Positions 52,901 to 63,978 of a DNA stretch of 64,000 nucleotides are shown piece after piece. Position numbers and translations under genes: made by a program. Origin of the DNA: Anisakis pegreffii (taxonomy: Eukaryota > Nematoda > Chromadorea > Rhabditida > Anisakidae); NCBI GenBank assembly GCA_035041965.1, contig JAPYMA010000373.1:62001-126000 (forward strand), written 5' to 3'. Position 1 is the stretch's first letter. Every line of letters starts with the position of its first letter. Below the pieces are notes generated by a model. The model made no database searches. It was not told where the DNA came from and was given only the letters and a program-made list of their open reading frames with translations.

Positions 52901-53148
52901 ACGATTATTTTATCACGGGACATTTAGCGAATAAGGTCGGTGTCACGTTCAACAACGTCTCTCAACACCATGGCAATCATGTAGACTTGTTGCGGAGGAG
53001 AACGCTGTTCGCTCTCATGCAAAAGAGTGACCCCGATCACTTCTACGATTTGGCTAGTGAAACGCTGCTCCGGATGAAGTTAATTTACGCTGTCGGGTAT
53101 GTGCATAGAAATGCAATAAAGGATTTACAAAGCAGTTTATTCGCGTAA
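49980..53148 (+). CDS. Glycosyltransferase family 31 (beta-1,3-galactosyltransferase-like), 385 residues, 6 exons
   Basis: Exons 49980-50153, 50252-50512, 50959-51096, 51490-51695, 51860-51986 and 52897-53148 join with agreeing phases. The architecture is a type II Golgi enzyme. A short basic cytoplasmic tail precedes a signal anchor at about residues 23-41 (VLLIFVGSLSALCMILQ). The stem carries three 8-residue repeats (NMTTTERQ, NMTTTQGQ, SMPTTELS). The catalytic domain follows, with RRQLYRETYGD, HDIIQQEFLDTYRNLTWK, the metal-binding DDD at 213-215 and YQPFCLGVHYIM. The family's usual E-D-V position reads IDDYFITG. Members add a beta-1,3-linked sugar from a UDP donor to glycans in the Golgi. 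The exact substrate cannot be read from the sequence. Several N-glycosylation sequons are present. It may belong to the expanded nematode GT31 group that includes bre genes. Confidence 0.9.
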
Positions 53149-56100
53149 CGTATTGTTGCATGCCGTTAGACGATGCAAGAAAATGAACATATCCAAGATA
53201 ATTGTTTAGAAATGAACCGAATTATTCATTTTCACGGATTTCAAATGAATTATTTGTTTCGGTTAAACGCTTTCACCGTAAATTCCATAACTTGTTATCA
53301 CAGGAATTGTATTTGACATGTAATTTATAGTTGATTGCGATTCTTTAGAAAATGTGTACTCAGAAATTCTTTTCAGTACATTGCTTCATTTCGTTCATAT
53401 GGGGAACAGTGTATAACTGCAGCTGATGATATCCTTGTTCAAGTTGAACAGCTCTGTTCGTGTTTTTATTTCTGATCTGTTTAGTGAAAGTGGAACAGTT
53501 TTGAATTTTGTAGTGGAGGGCAGAACGGAACAGAGCGGTTTACCAGAAAGGGTGAATCGGGATATCTCTAGTTGCAACCACCAAAAGAAACGTGCTTTTA
53601 TGAAGTGCTTCACAATATTGTATTATTCATCTGTGATAATTTTTCGACTATTTCTCCGTTTCATTGAATACTTTATTGAATTTCGATACTTCGTTAAATT
53701 AGATACTTTGCGACTGGTTCGTTCCATTCAGATTGATGCATTCTGACTGAGTTCTCAGTTCCAGCGATTTCATTCGATACATTGGATTTCATCAAGCCTC
53801 GATCAATAAATTTGAATAATGACATTGTTACCTGGTTTATCTGCATTTACCAGGCTATCAAACGTTTGTAACGTTACTGATCACAATGTGTTTCATTCGG
53901 CATTCTTTTACCGTTGATTGACGCCGCCACCTCCCTGGCTAGTCGAACAGGCCAACCGAACAAAACCACTCAACTACTGTGAGTAATCATTTAGTGAAAA
54001 TTATAACCTGTTTTATATTTCCTGAAGATACAACCGAAAATAAGTACTCATTTCTTCTCATTTGATGTCAAACACATTGCAAAAGAAATTCCTAAGTGCT
54101 TGATCTGTACAAGAAACGGTCATATTCACCCTAATTGGTTAACGGAATTGACTCAGTCGTTCCATTACCTGTAACACGGACACCACTTACCCATTAATGA
54201 AAATGCATACTAATATTCTTCGACCAAGAATTCTTGAATTCCACTACCTATTCGCTCAGAATCATCTGCTCATAAAACCTACGAATGAGTCCAGCTCTAA
54301 ATTGTGGTACACTTTAGCCTACTGCTTTCTGCGATTTAAATTTTAAATAAATTTGTTGGTATTTTAACAAATAAATTGACTGTTTGACATTCGGTCGATG
54401 TGATTGCGGTAAAGACATGACATTGTGACATAATCAACAACTGATCAAATAGATTCATAAAGTATCAGTTTTAATTCTTTAATTTGAAATGTGCATGTGA
54501 CAAGTTGGGATCGACCATTTTGACCACTACGGTGCTTCAGACTAGTCGAATCAAATTCCGAAGCAACGAATGCCGTAATAAGCAAACTGCGTGTGAGATT
54601 ATGTAAAGGATTGTAGAACATTGGTCCAATTGAGGGCGATGGTGCATGATGCAGTCTTGAGGATGTAAACGAGAATGAATGATTCTCTGTGATTGGATGC
54701 GTCCTTGATTGTCCACAATATTCTACCTTACAGTGAAACTGACCACTGAACAAACCTAATGAATTAGTATCACCTTTAGAGAATTATTATGAGTAGAAAG
54801 GAAGAAGTAATTAGATCGAGAGGATATTTCCAACGTTTTCAGCATCAATTGATACGCTTGGAAATATTGATGGTAGGTGAATCAAGTGCTGTTCTGGAGA
54901 TTTTCAGTTCTAGTAAGCGAATCCGAGAACGGACAACTTACTGAGTGCATCTATGAGATAGTGGATTGAAACTGATTTGGACATACGGGCTATTCTATTC
55001 TTATGAACTCATGCAAGCACATATTGACTCTGTTCATGGCAAAAACGAAGGTGTTTAATTTGAGTTTGATGGAAACAACGTCAGAAAAACTCGCGTATGA
55101 TAGATCTGATAAGCTCATACCAATAAAACAACGTTGGGAAAGACAACAATGGAGGTTTTACTCCTATATGAATGACAACCTGCACATACCTCATAAATCC
55201 ATGCACATGTTTTTACAGCGAAAAACTAGCAATGTATCCGGTTCCGTTACTTGATTGATGAGTTAATTTTCTTCGAAATATTTGTGCCTCTCAAGTTTCG
55301 TTGCTTTGAAAGTTTCACATTGCAGTGCATGCAGTATTTATGGATTTTTTATACGGATACATTACTTACTTATAATGTGTAATGGCATATATTATGTTAA
55401 TTTGAATTTATAGCGTTTACGATGCCTTAAACTCATAACTTCATTCCGTTACGAATAAAGGCGTTCTATCGCGCTCAATTGCCGCATTTAAATCATATGA
55501 TTGCATTGTTCACAGCACGACTCTATAAGAGGAAATGCAGCCAAACACGCATTCTAACGAGTGATCTTGTTTTCTTTTGCCGTTGTTTCCAATACCCACA
55601 TTTCTTCAAGCAGTATCATTCATCTCTATTCGATTAATCTATTCACCATGCAGCAATACGTTCAAAAGATGGAAAATCATGATGTCAAGCAGTATTAGAC
55701 AGTCCAGTTTCAAAATCGGTATGTCAACGTTGCAATGCAGGGATGGAGCAGCGTGAGAACACCTCATAAAACCAGATTTAGTCTATGCTCCGGAATGAAC
55801 CGAGAACTAAGACTCAGCCTTAACTCTAGCCTCACAAGCAGTCTAATCTTTTCCTTTTTTCATTCTTCCAGTTCAGGCTGTTGAATAATATTTCCAAAAT
55901 GGTCACATCATGAGAACTCAATGCTTTTAAACTTTGGTGTTTTCACCTGCTGTTTGCATTTGAAACATTAATAAGTACTACTCCCACAGATCTATTCGTT
56001 CACTGATCATGAAGGCTATTTTCCAGTCAGTGGGTATTGAGAAAGTAGCAAATTACCAGTTTCCGGTGCTTGGAACATTTATTTTACTTCAGTATTTAAG

Positions 56101-56492
56101 TTGAGCTAAATATATCCGTTCTTCCACTTCACTGAGATTTCAGCGCGTTTTGAATGAACATAATGCAATCATTTAAAGCACCAGAATCGGTTAGTTACTC
56201 AAGAATTTGTAGCATAATTTTGCTCACCTTCGTACGAATTCGATATTCCGTTTTGCAACTCAAAGCAACTTTTCGTTCAACTGAATCGACTCCAACCGCC
56301 GTACCGTAACAAATCAATGTCGATATAGGCATTTACAGTTACCACAAGTATTTTCGCTATTAAATCCCATTCAGCGAACATCAAATCATTGAGTTGTGCA
56401 AATGCTGTTGTATGAATTCGGATAATTTGAAGATATTCGGTTCGTAATTAACAAAGAAAATTGCTTTACACGACAGTCTACGGTGGTGTGCA
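53149..56492. other. Intergenic; no gene recognised
   Basis: AT-rich. Open segments at 53426-53746 (+), 54445-54753 (-) and 55003-55254 (+) have neither a recognisable domain nor convincing splice partners. AATAAA near 53806 could serve the GT31 transcript only with a long 3' UTR. Confidence 0.45.
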
Positions 56493-57175
56493 ATGCACAT
56501 TATGGCCAACTATGCATCAAAATTCCGTTTCGGCATTGGTAGTCTTACTCGAGAGGAACAAATCTGTGGGCTCGGTTGGCTTCTTTTGGCCCTATGGCTT
56601 CTGATGATCATTTATATGACCAAGGTATCACACTGTCTTTTTTTGCAAATTCTCATTCAGTTTCATTCACTCGAAGGTTCTCCGGCGAATTGTTCAGAGG
56701 CTGTGAAGCATACAAGCTCGGTTACTCCATTATGAAGGACTTCCGATTACCATCATTAAGCTTAAATTTGAGCTCGATTTGTATGCTCGAATCTTTATCG
56801 CACCTAAATAGTATGCTCGATTTGTATGCTCGAATCTTTATCGCATCTGTAACTTTCGAGTGCATCTTGGTTGATGGATTACAGTTGTCAGTTTATGAGC
56901 GATCCATGTGCTTTCATCATTCAAAATGATCATCTGCATGGCACCTGACCGTTTCGCGTCAATTTCGTCAAACCTTTAATATTCTACACTACCACTTATT
57001 CCCGTCACTTTATCCTCTTCAGTTTTTTCTCTTACTTCAGGAATTCTGGGCGTTACGCTGTCCATTCCGCCATAAAAACAAGAATCAAGAGAGCACTTCA
57101 GATGCAACGAATTCAGATCCGGAAAAGAATGAGGTTCTGATCGTAAACGTAGATCATGAAAATGAGCGAGCCTGA
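56493..57175 (+). CDS. Small single-pass membrane protein (about 88 residues, two exons), unrecognised
   Basis: Exon 56493-56624 (44 codons) ends AAG|GTATCA in phase 0. Exon 57041-57175 follows a strong TTACTTCAG, stays in phase 0 and ends in TGA. Both exons have GC near 45%, above background. Residues 1-26 are polar, about 27-43 form one membrane span (LGWLLLALWLLMIIYMT), then a basic stretch (KEFWALRCPFRHKNKN) and an acidic hydrophilic tail ending ENERA. The start could be the first or second ATG (56493 or 56502). No family was recognised. A cytosolic C-terminus is suggested by the basic flank but not certain. The intron holds a 43-base-period duplication. Confidence 0.55.
56772..56845. repeat. 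Tandem duplication: two identical 31-bp copies, 43-bp period
   Basis: Copies 56772-56802 and 56815-56845 are identical (starting gctcgatttgtatgctcgaa). Each also contains an internal GCTCGA pair. The duplication lies within the intron of the small membrane-protein gene. Confidence 0.9.
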
Positions 57176-57643
57176 TCTTGGTAATAACAACTCTGGTTGA
57201 TGCAGTGCTGTCAACGAATTTCATGCAGTTATTTATGATAGACCAATGAATTGGACATGAAAAACTATTCGTCATTACGTTGTTATTTGTTTTTATTTGA
57301 AAATTTTGCTGACAATGAGGCAAAATTTTTGAAGAAAACAAAACTTTCGGCTAAACAATTTGGATCTATGAAAGTAATATTATCGAGCCACTCTATGTCG
57401 CTGTACCTATAGCAGAGATGTACATCACAGTTATTTTTCCGCTCATTCCGTTATTTAGTTGCAATTCCACATATTGTATAAATGTATATTAGCTTGGCTT
57501 TCGATGGTTATTGAGCAAATTTTGATTTAACCACAACCGTACTTATCGGTAATTTTGAAACTCTTCGAATATCAAATCAATCAATATGTTCATGTGCTTA
57601 TAATGTGCGTTTTGCATTACACAGAGGCAGCAGTTGTAAAAAT
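57176..57643. other. Intergenic between convergent genes
   Basis: AT-rich sequence between the small membrane-protein gene (+) and the collagen gene (-). Nothing further was recognised. Confidence 0.5.
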
Positions 57644-57649
57644 TTTATT
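57644..57649 (-). terminator. Polyadenylation signal of the collagen gene
   Basis: AATAAA on the minus strand, about 160 bases past the collagen stop codon, at a usual 3' UTR distance. Confidence 0.6.
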
Positions 57650-57810
57650 TGGGAATTTCTAGTCGATTGATCACTTGTTCAACGTGTACACTCATGTTCA
57701 AAATCTGTATTATGATTGTGTGAAGCACTGGTAGCAGCTGAATCAGAGTCGAATCTGTAGAGAAATTTTCAAAGGCGGTTGAACGAAGCGAGCAAACACC
57801 ATCAGACAGT

Positions 57811-59205
57811 TTAATATCCAGGTGCGGTACGTGGTGGTGGGCAATGGTCGCATGAACCCTTTGAGCCAGCTTGTCCCATCGGTCCTGGTGGCCCTGGGGG
57901 TCCTGGTTGTCCTGGTGGTCCATCCATTCCAGGATCTCCGGCTGGTCCTGGAGGTCCAGGCATTGATTTGCCGGGTACTCCAGGTGGTCCATCGGGTCCA
58001 GGTGGTCCTGGAGGTCCGGGTGGTCCGGGTGGTCCCATTGGGCCTGGTCCGCCAGGAACAATTTGTCCAGGTGGTCCAGGTGGGCCAGGTGGTCCCATTG
58101 AGCCAGCTGGACCAACTGGGCCAGGTGGTCCGGGTGGTCCTGGAGGTCCAGGCATCGTTCCTGCGCCATCAGGTCCTGGCATGCCAGGTGGTCCTGGAGG
58201 TCCCTTTGGTCCTGGTGCTCCTGGTGGGCCGGGTGGTCCTGGTGGACAGTCGAAGCAGAAGTCGGCGGCCGTTGGAATTGCATTTGGTGGAGCATCGCGT
58301 CCTGGAGCTCCGTCATTTCCGGGTGCGCCATCAGCTCCTTAAATGAATCCAGTTCTGGATGGTCTTATATTTTCATCTCTTTCACTTCCGAAGCACATGA
58401 TGACAAGAAATTGTCGTTCCTTTTAATGCTCTCAGTAAACAACACTCTCCCTAAGCTCTTCAAAGACCTTTACCCATCTCAATTCACACTGACAGTTCAT
58501 CGGCAATATGCTCATAATCAAACTGTGTATGTAATGAAGTTCCACCTATGATTGGGAGTTAGATAAAGTACATCTTTCACTTGCCTGGCATTCCGTCAGG
58601 TCCTGGTGGTCCAGGTGGTCCTGGAGGTCCAACACCGCAGCTGCAGCATTCTCCTCCACTGAAGCCGGGTCCTGATAGACCATTGAAAGATGGGGCAGCA
58701 CGGGCCCGTGCTGGTCGCCTTATTGTTCTACCGGTTACTCGAGTGCGGACGGCACGCTTGGTTCTGCTTGGAATTCCAGCTGCATCTTCTACCTGAAATC
58801 AGGCCTAGGATTGAGTAGGTTCTGCGTTAGCGCATTCTCTTATGTGTGAAATTTATGTTGCTTGTCATTTCGAATTGTTTTAGGAGAACACAAGAAGTGC
58901 TCGTTACGAGGATCAACGAGCAGGTCTATTGGAGGTGTGACTGGATGGTAAAGTGAAAATGAGTTAAAAAGGAACGAAATAAAACTAACAGCCGAATATT
59001 CGTGCCACAGACCATCGGTTCGATGCTTGCAAAAGTCAACTTCGCCTTGCAGTGATGACTGGATATGTTGTGCGTAATTGTAGAGCATTGGCACAGCAAT
59101 AATTGCTGTGAGCGTTGCAACTGTTGAGATTGCAATGCCGAAGAAGGCGGCTCGGCGAAGGCCATCTGCCTCCTCTTGCTTCATTTTCTCGTAATCAAAA
59201 CCCAT
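57811..59205 (-). CDS. Cuticle collagen, 316 residues, 3 exons
   Basis: Exons 59205-58990, 58792-58585 and 58337-57811. The N-terminal region has the nematode cuticle-collagen layout: polar start, signal-anchor ([20 protein letters not shown]), then [14 protein letters not shown] and [15 protein letters not shown] subtilisin-type site RTKR lies at residues 82-85. A CCSC cluster precedes the first Gly-X-Y run, FCFDC interrupts it, and a long Gly-Pro-rich Gly-X-Y block follows. The C-terminus is [13 protein letters not shown], shared by many cuticle collagens. The product is secreted by hypodermis, cleaved, trimerised and cross-linked into cuticle. The frame across intron 2 requires a GC donor, and only that choice keeps Gly-X-Y periodicity. 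The ATG at 59205 follows an acceptor-like TTACAG by six bases. The exact collagen orthologue cannot be named. Confidence 0.95.
58579..58584 (-). other. GC-type 5' splice site (GCAAGT) in collagen intron 2
   Basis: On the minus strand the exon ends CCAG|GCAAGT, an otherwise perfect donor with C in place of T. The intron closes with TTTAAG. The nearby GTGAAA alternative breaks the collagen frame with this acceptor. Confidence 0.8.
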
Positions 59206-59211
59206 CGCCAA

Positions 59212-59217
59212 CTGTAA
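59212..59217 (-). other. Putative spliced-leader acceptor of the collagen gene
   Basis: TTACAG lies six bases upstream of the collagen ATG, with no upstream coding exon visible. Confidence 0.5.
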
Positions 59218-59692
59218 CTAACAACCTTTTCGTCTCCTATCAAAATTCAGTTTGAAACTGGAAATTCAGCTCCAATTGAAGCAACAATCAAAATTGATCA
59301 TATGCTTTAGATGAAAGTAATAAACATCTCAAAATAGTGGCTCCCCGAAATTAACAAATTTTTGAATACTGAGGAGCAAAATACGACGACAGAGTTTAAT
59401 CACTCATACCACAGTCAAATTTTCTATTTGATCATCATTTCGATCAACATTTCTAATCCTAGAGCAACAGCTTCTACGGAGCAGAATTTTCACAATGAAC
59501 CATCTTCTGGAGGGCAGAATTCTATCCTCCTGCCAATCCGAAGAATGGTTCGAAGTGGAATCTGCCCAATCGTTCTGATTCGTTGGAGAGGAAACTTGAC
59601 ATTAGGAGAGTGTTTTTCTAATATTATACGGCAAATGTGAGCAGGAGTTAGCATTAGTTCGTACATAATCTCAGTGATAGTGTACAGTGAAA

Positions 59693-61705
59693 CTATGAGA
59701 CTAAAACTGCGATTTGAAGTGGCCGATTAAAGAAAGCAGTTAGAACGCTATGTTTAGGACGGAAAAGTAGAAGATTCAACAGTAGTATGGAGCTGACATC
59801 AACTTCAATAAAATAAATGTGAGCGAACAGCTTACCAGTGGCTATTGGTCGATCCAACAAACGACTGCTGACAATTACTGAGTGGAGTTGGGAAACGAGC
59901 ATTTTATAAGGAGACAAGTTAGGTGGAGAAAAAATGTCGATTATTTTGTGGGTGTACACCCGCTGATTAGTGTAATATTTCTGTTGCGATAAGGAACACC
60001 AAACCTGATTTCTTCCCTAAACGCAACGACGATGCTTATAATTGCATAACATTAACTTTTTTTTAGAACATTCTCTCACATTTCTTAAACTTCATACACA
60101 TAGAAATTTATCACCTATTTGATTAATCGTTGAATCGTCTCAGAATAATCACACTCACTTTTTTGCATACCATTTTTGCAGTTTTTATTCATCCAAAAAT
60201 AAAGTACCTGAAAATTGCAAACGTTCCTTCTCATGCATTCAATTGCACCAAAAACAGGATTGCTCGCGTTTATGATGCAACTGAGTGCAATACCGGATCG
60301 GTGTTATGCAATAATCACCAATCAGAACTCGTCAAAATATCACCAGCGACGAGGATGCGCAGCACAATGCATCAAAAATGTATATTCCATCAATTGCTGC
60401 TTTGCAACTACCTCAACGATCGTTCAGAATGTCTCTTGCTGCTTGGATGCATTTTAAGAACCTGCATGAAATTTCAACCAGAAAGCAACTGGATATTGGT
60501 GGTTAATTGAAAGTGATATATGATATGAAACCTGAAATGCTCAAAAATGCAACTCCGTTCATCGTCACAATCGTGTTTTGAGAGCTTGACCTGGATGTAA
60601 TAACGGAATGCACTTGCAACAACATCGTCTAGATGAAACAGCAATCAGTTTCGCTTCGATCGTTCGCTTGAAACCACTCATTTCGATAAGAAATTCCTTA
60701 AGATTTCTTCGAATAGTTTCTTCAGGTTCCTTCGGCGACATTTCCCCATCCATTTTTTGTAGCTATCATCCGCTTAGGTATTTCAGATTCACGTTTAGCC
60801 AGTTCATTCGACCAGTCATGCAACAAAAAATGCTCAACGAAATTCTGGTCATGCATGAACATTGTCCTTTCAACGGCTCAATTTGTTCCTTCTGCGGTTT
60901 AAAAGACTGTTGCTGATGAGAAGTAATGCAACATCCAGTTTTTGGTTTGATAAGAGTTTGGTACCTCACCCAGCAGGTACTCCTGAATTTATCTGCTGCT
61001 ATTCTTCAGCAGAAACATTTCCCCTAGTACCGGCTTATTGAATTTTCCACTTAATGAATTTTAGTCGCATAGTTCACTTGCAAAGCCGTTGGAAGTTTGT
61101 TCATTGCGCTCATCTTATGACAGATCAAATCCAGCATCAATTCTTCGCATTTAAGACGAGACGTTTTCATCTGCTCCTTTGAAGTTATGTTCACACCACA
61201 ACTTAGCTCATTAAGTTCTCCACGATTTAATATCATTCAGAAAAACGTTTACGATGCAAAAGGATCGTGTTTTGTTGGAAATAACAAATTGGGCTGTGAG
61301 TGCAGAAACTGCGTCATTAAGATAATTGCTCAATAATTTAGTGACTGTTTATGATTGTTGCACAAACAAACAAAAAAACATTATTCGTTTACTCTTGCGT
61401 TTTTGCAAGTTGTATGAGTGGTGTTGCTGCACTTCATCGCTATTTATTATTCGAACCTTTTAAGGCGATAATTCGATTGAAGTGCTTTACCATCCTATTA
61501 TCAATTATCGTCGTGTTGAAACGCTACATTGGCCGTGAATGTTTGCCGATTCACTGTTTCGTTCCACTTCATATGCCACTTCCAACATCATGTGATTTCC
61601 TTCAACACGTTCTCTGTCAGAAAGTGTTTTTTTTTCAGCACTTTACGGTAGGTACCCTTCAACTTTCTTCTGTACGATTGGCGATGGTTCGTTCGTTTCC
61701 GCCAT
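59693..61705 (-). other. Scattered open segments of a possible unrecognised minus-strand gene
   Basis: An ATG at 61705 opens MAETNEPSPIVQKKVEGYL and ends at CC|GTAAAG (61647). A frame at 61236-61051 contains SRLKCEELMLDLICHKMSAM and ends in TAA. A frame with an ATG at 60753 reads EETIRRNLKEFLIEM. A frame ending G|GTAAGC near 59836 reads SRLLDRPIATG. The phases do not chain convincingly and no family is recognised. These may belong to one or two small genes upstream of the collagen, or be chance. Confidence 0.2.
60215..60510 (+). pseudogene. Possible frame-broken Ly-6/uPAR-like segment
   Basis: One frame contains RCYAII, RRGCAAQC and INCC, and an overlapping frame supplies other cysteines (NCTKN, ECNTG) and a CN-type end. 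The order resembles a Ly-6 (three-finger) domain, but no single frame carries it all and no splice sites explain the shifts. This could be a decayed gene, a sequence error or coincidence. Confidence 0.2.
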
Positions 61706-63233
61706 AGAAAATGATTCGAGTCAAATGGAAACTTGCCGCTGAACAACGTCCTTCTAACAAGCTATCAGGCTGAAGATCAAAGCCTGACATTGAGATTAAA
61801 TCTATCCATTTTGAGAGTTGTCGGTTAAAAAGCTGAAAGTTGATGACGAAAGCTGAAGTTTTGCACATTCTGATAGAATGTCAAAGTCGTCCGAATCGCT
61901 CAAAAACACATCAACCTATTGTAAGATGCTGGGAATTTTACACTTATATTCACAGCAATGTTCGTTATGCTAATCAATGCAGCAAAGAGCCTGAAACGTG
62001 CATCAACCTGTAGATCTTCCTCATATCATTTAGAACACACTAAACAATTCGTTCGGCGAATCGCATCATTAATCAGAAAAATTTCATTTCCTGAAAACAT
62101 GTCACATTTTTTCCTCTGAATAATTCATCCTTGCAGTACAGATTTAGAACTGAACAACGGGTTTTTGAGAGGCATCAATGAGCAACAATGAAAGTCACGC
62201 TGACGGATATGATCAACATTGTTTTTTCAACATCGCAGTCGTTGTGATAGTTCGTCAAAAATTTTAAACGGAACCCGGAAACAAATTTCAAACGAATCGT
62301 AACAAACTGTATTAATAACATTTATTAGTCAAACGCTCGCTTTTTCTTTTTACCGTCTTTGATTTACTGAATTATCGATTCCACGGAATCAAAACTAACA
62401 TTCAGCTATCTAAAATTCAGAATTGAAACATTTAATGCTGATCCCTTCGATGAACCAGAGTGATGTTCTTTTTTTCATTTCCCTGCCTACTTTGAGCTCT
62501 ATCCTCTCTAGAAATCACTGGATCGAACAGGAATGTTACCAGTCCGCTTTTCGGCTGCCTCAGTTAATGATGGAGAAAAAATTTTCATGAAGGTCAATGT
62601 ACGTCTTTAATTCCGTTCGCTTCATAGAGAGAAGGATGCCCAAAGAATGAATTATATGATATTGTCGATGTGATAATAAAAAAGAGGTATCACTCGCAAT
62701 TTAGTTTAATTGTGCTGATTGAAGAAGTGTTTCAATAGTTGCCTGAATGAACGAGTAAATGAGCTGCTGCATATTTTACTAGTCGTCATCGCGGCATTAC
62801 TGCGTCAATCAATTTGTCTGTTTTCATCAAATTATTTTTGTCACGTATTTTCGTTCCTCCAGTTTCATTGACAATTAGCGAAACAGCCATTTGGAACGTT
62901 CGAAACGTCTTCACACATTCTTATTTGTGAGCGAACTTTACAGTTTTTTCCTGCTCAATAATTCCTGCTCAACACTGTTTAGCTCTCATTACACATCAGT
63001 GGTTTGTTGCAGCATTTTTTTATAATTGCATCAAATTGTTTTGGCCTCTCAATTGACGTCCGTTTCAACTGTATTCGAGCTGCTTGGGTCACACTGATAT
63101 TGAAATTGTTAGATCCATTCTAAATACCACAGGAGAGTGCTTCGCTGCAATCGATTCCCCGCTTAAGAACGCACCAGTTTTACTCTTGACTTGCTTACAG
63201 CATCAGCAGAAATTTTTAATTTTAATGTACTTT

Positions 63234-63978
63234 CAGACCATTTTAAAGGCTTACAACAAGTGCACGTTTTCATATTGGTCAGTACTTTCCGACGCATCAA
63301 CTCAGTGACCGGTCACCAATGCAGTTGGCCTCAAAAGTGTTTAAGTTTTTTCTTTGATGACATGACATGCATTCCTCAACCTTCTCTTGATGAATTTCTG
63401 TCATTGCGTACTCTCAGCATTGATCACCAGTGATTTTCCTGATCATTTAGATGCAACTGTGCTCTCAAGGAGACTCATATTTGAAATGATTGACACAAAG
63501 TTGATTATCTAAACTTAAGCAATCTTTTATAAGTCAATTATGGGGATGCACTGCATTGTCACGTGTATGAATCATGTAACAATACAGCTGAATGGAACAG
63601 TCAAGACAAAATTCGCAGCTTTCTTGCCTTCGAAGTGCTGTCGCATCAAAACATCTTCTCGGGCATGTTTCTTGCACTTCTGGTGCAAAGGATTATTTTA
63701 TCCACCAATCAATGCGCACATGAATGAATGAATTAGCTAATGAATTAACAGAGAACTTTTAATTTTTTAAAGGCTTTAAAGAATTTTTTTCCAGACCGTT
63801 TTAACGGCTTACAATTATTTTGAACGCTTTCACAACTGAAGCAACACTTTCGGAATGTTTTTCAATGAATAAACTCATTTGCAATAGAATAAAATAAAAT
63901 TTGACATTTTCATCATCACCGTCAACTCTTCGCTGTTAATGCCGTTGGACAGCTCATTGGAAATGGAACAGTCAAGAC
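63234..63978. repeat. Dispersed short direct repeats
   Basis: A 23-base block (cagacc-ttttaa-ggcttacaa) at 63234-63256 recurs at 63792-63814 with two mismatches. atggaacagtcaagac at 63592-63607 recurs exactly at 63963-63978. The order is kept but the spacing differs (about 336 and 149 bases between blocks), as in a diverged local duplication. Confidence 0.7.

Noticed and set aside
57822..58346. Long plus-strand frames (174 and 124 codons) over the collagen gene
   Set aside because: They are antisense shadows. Gly-Pro codons GGT/CCA and their complements keep opposite frames open, giving a mock Gly-Gly-Pro protein.
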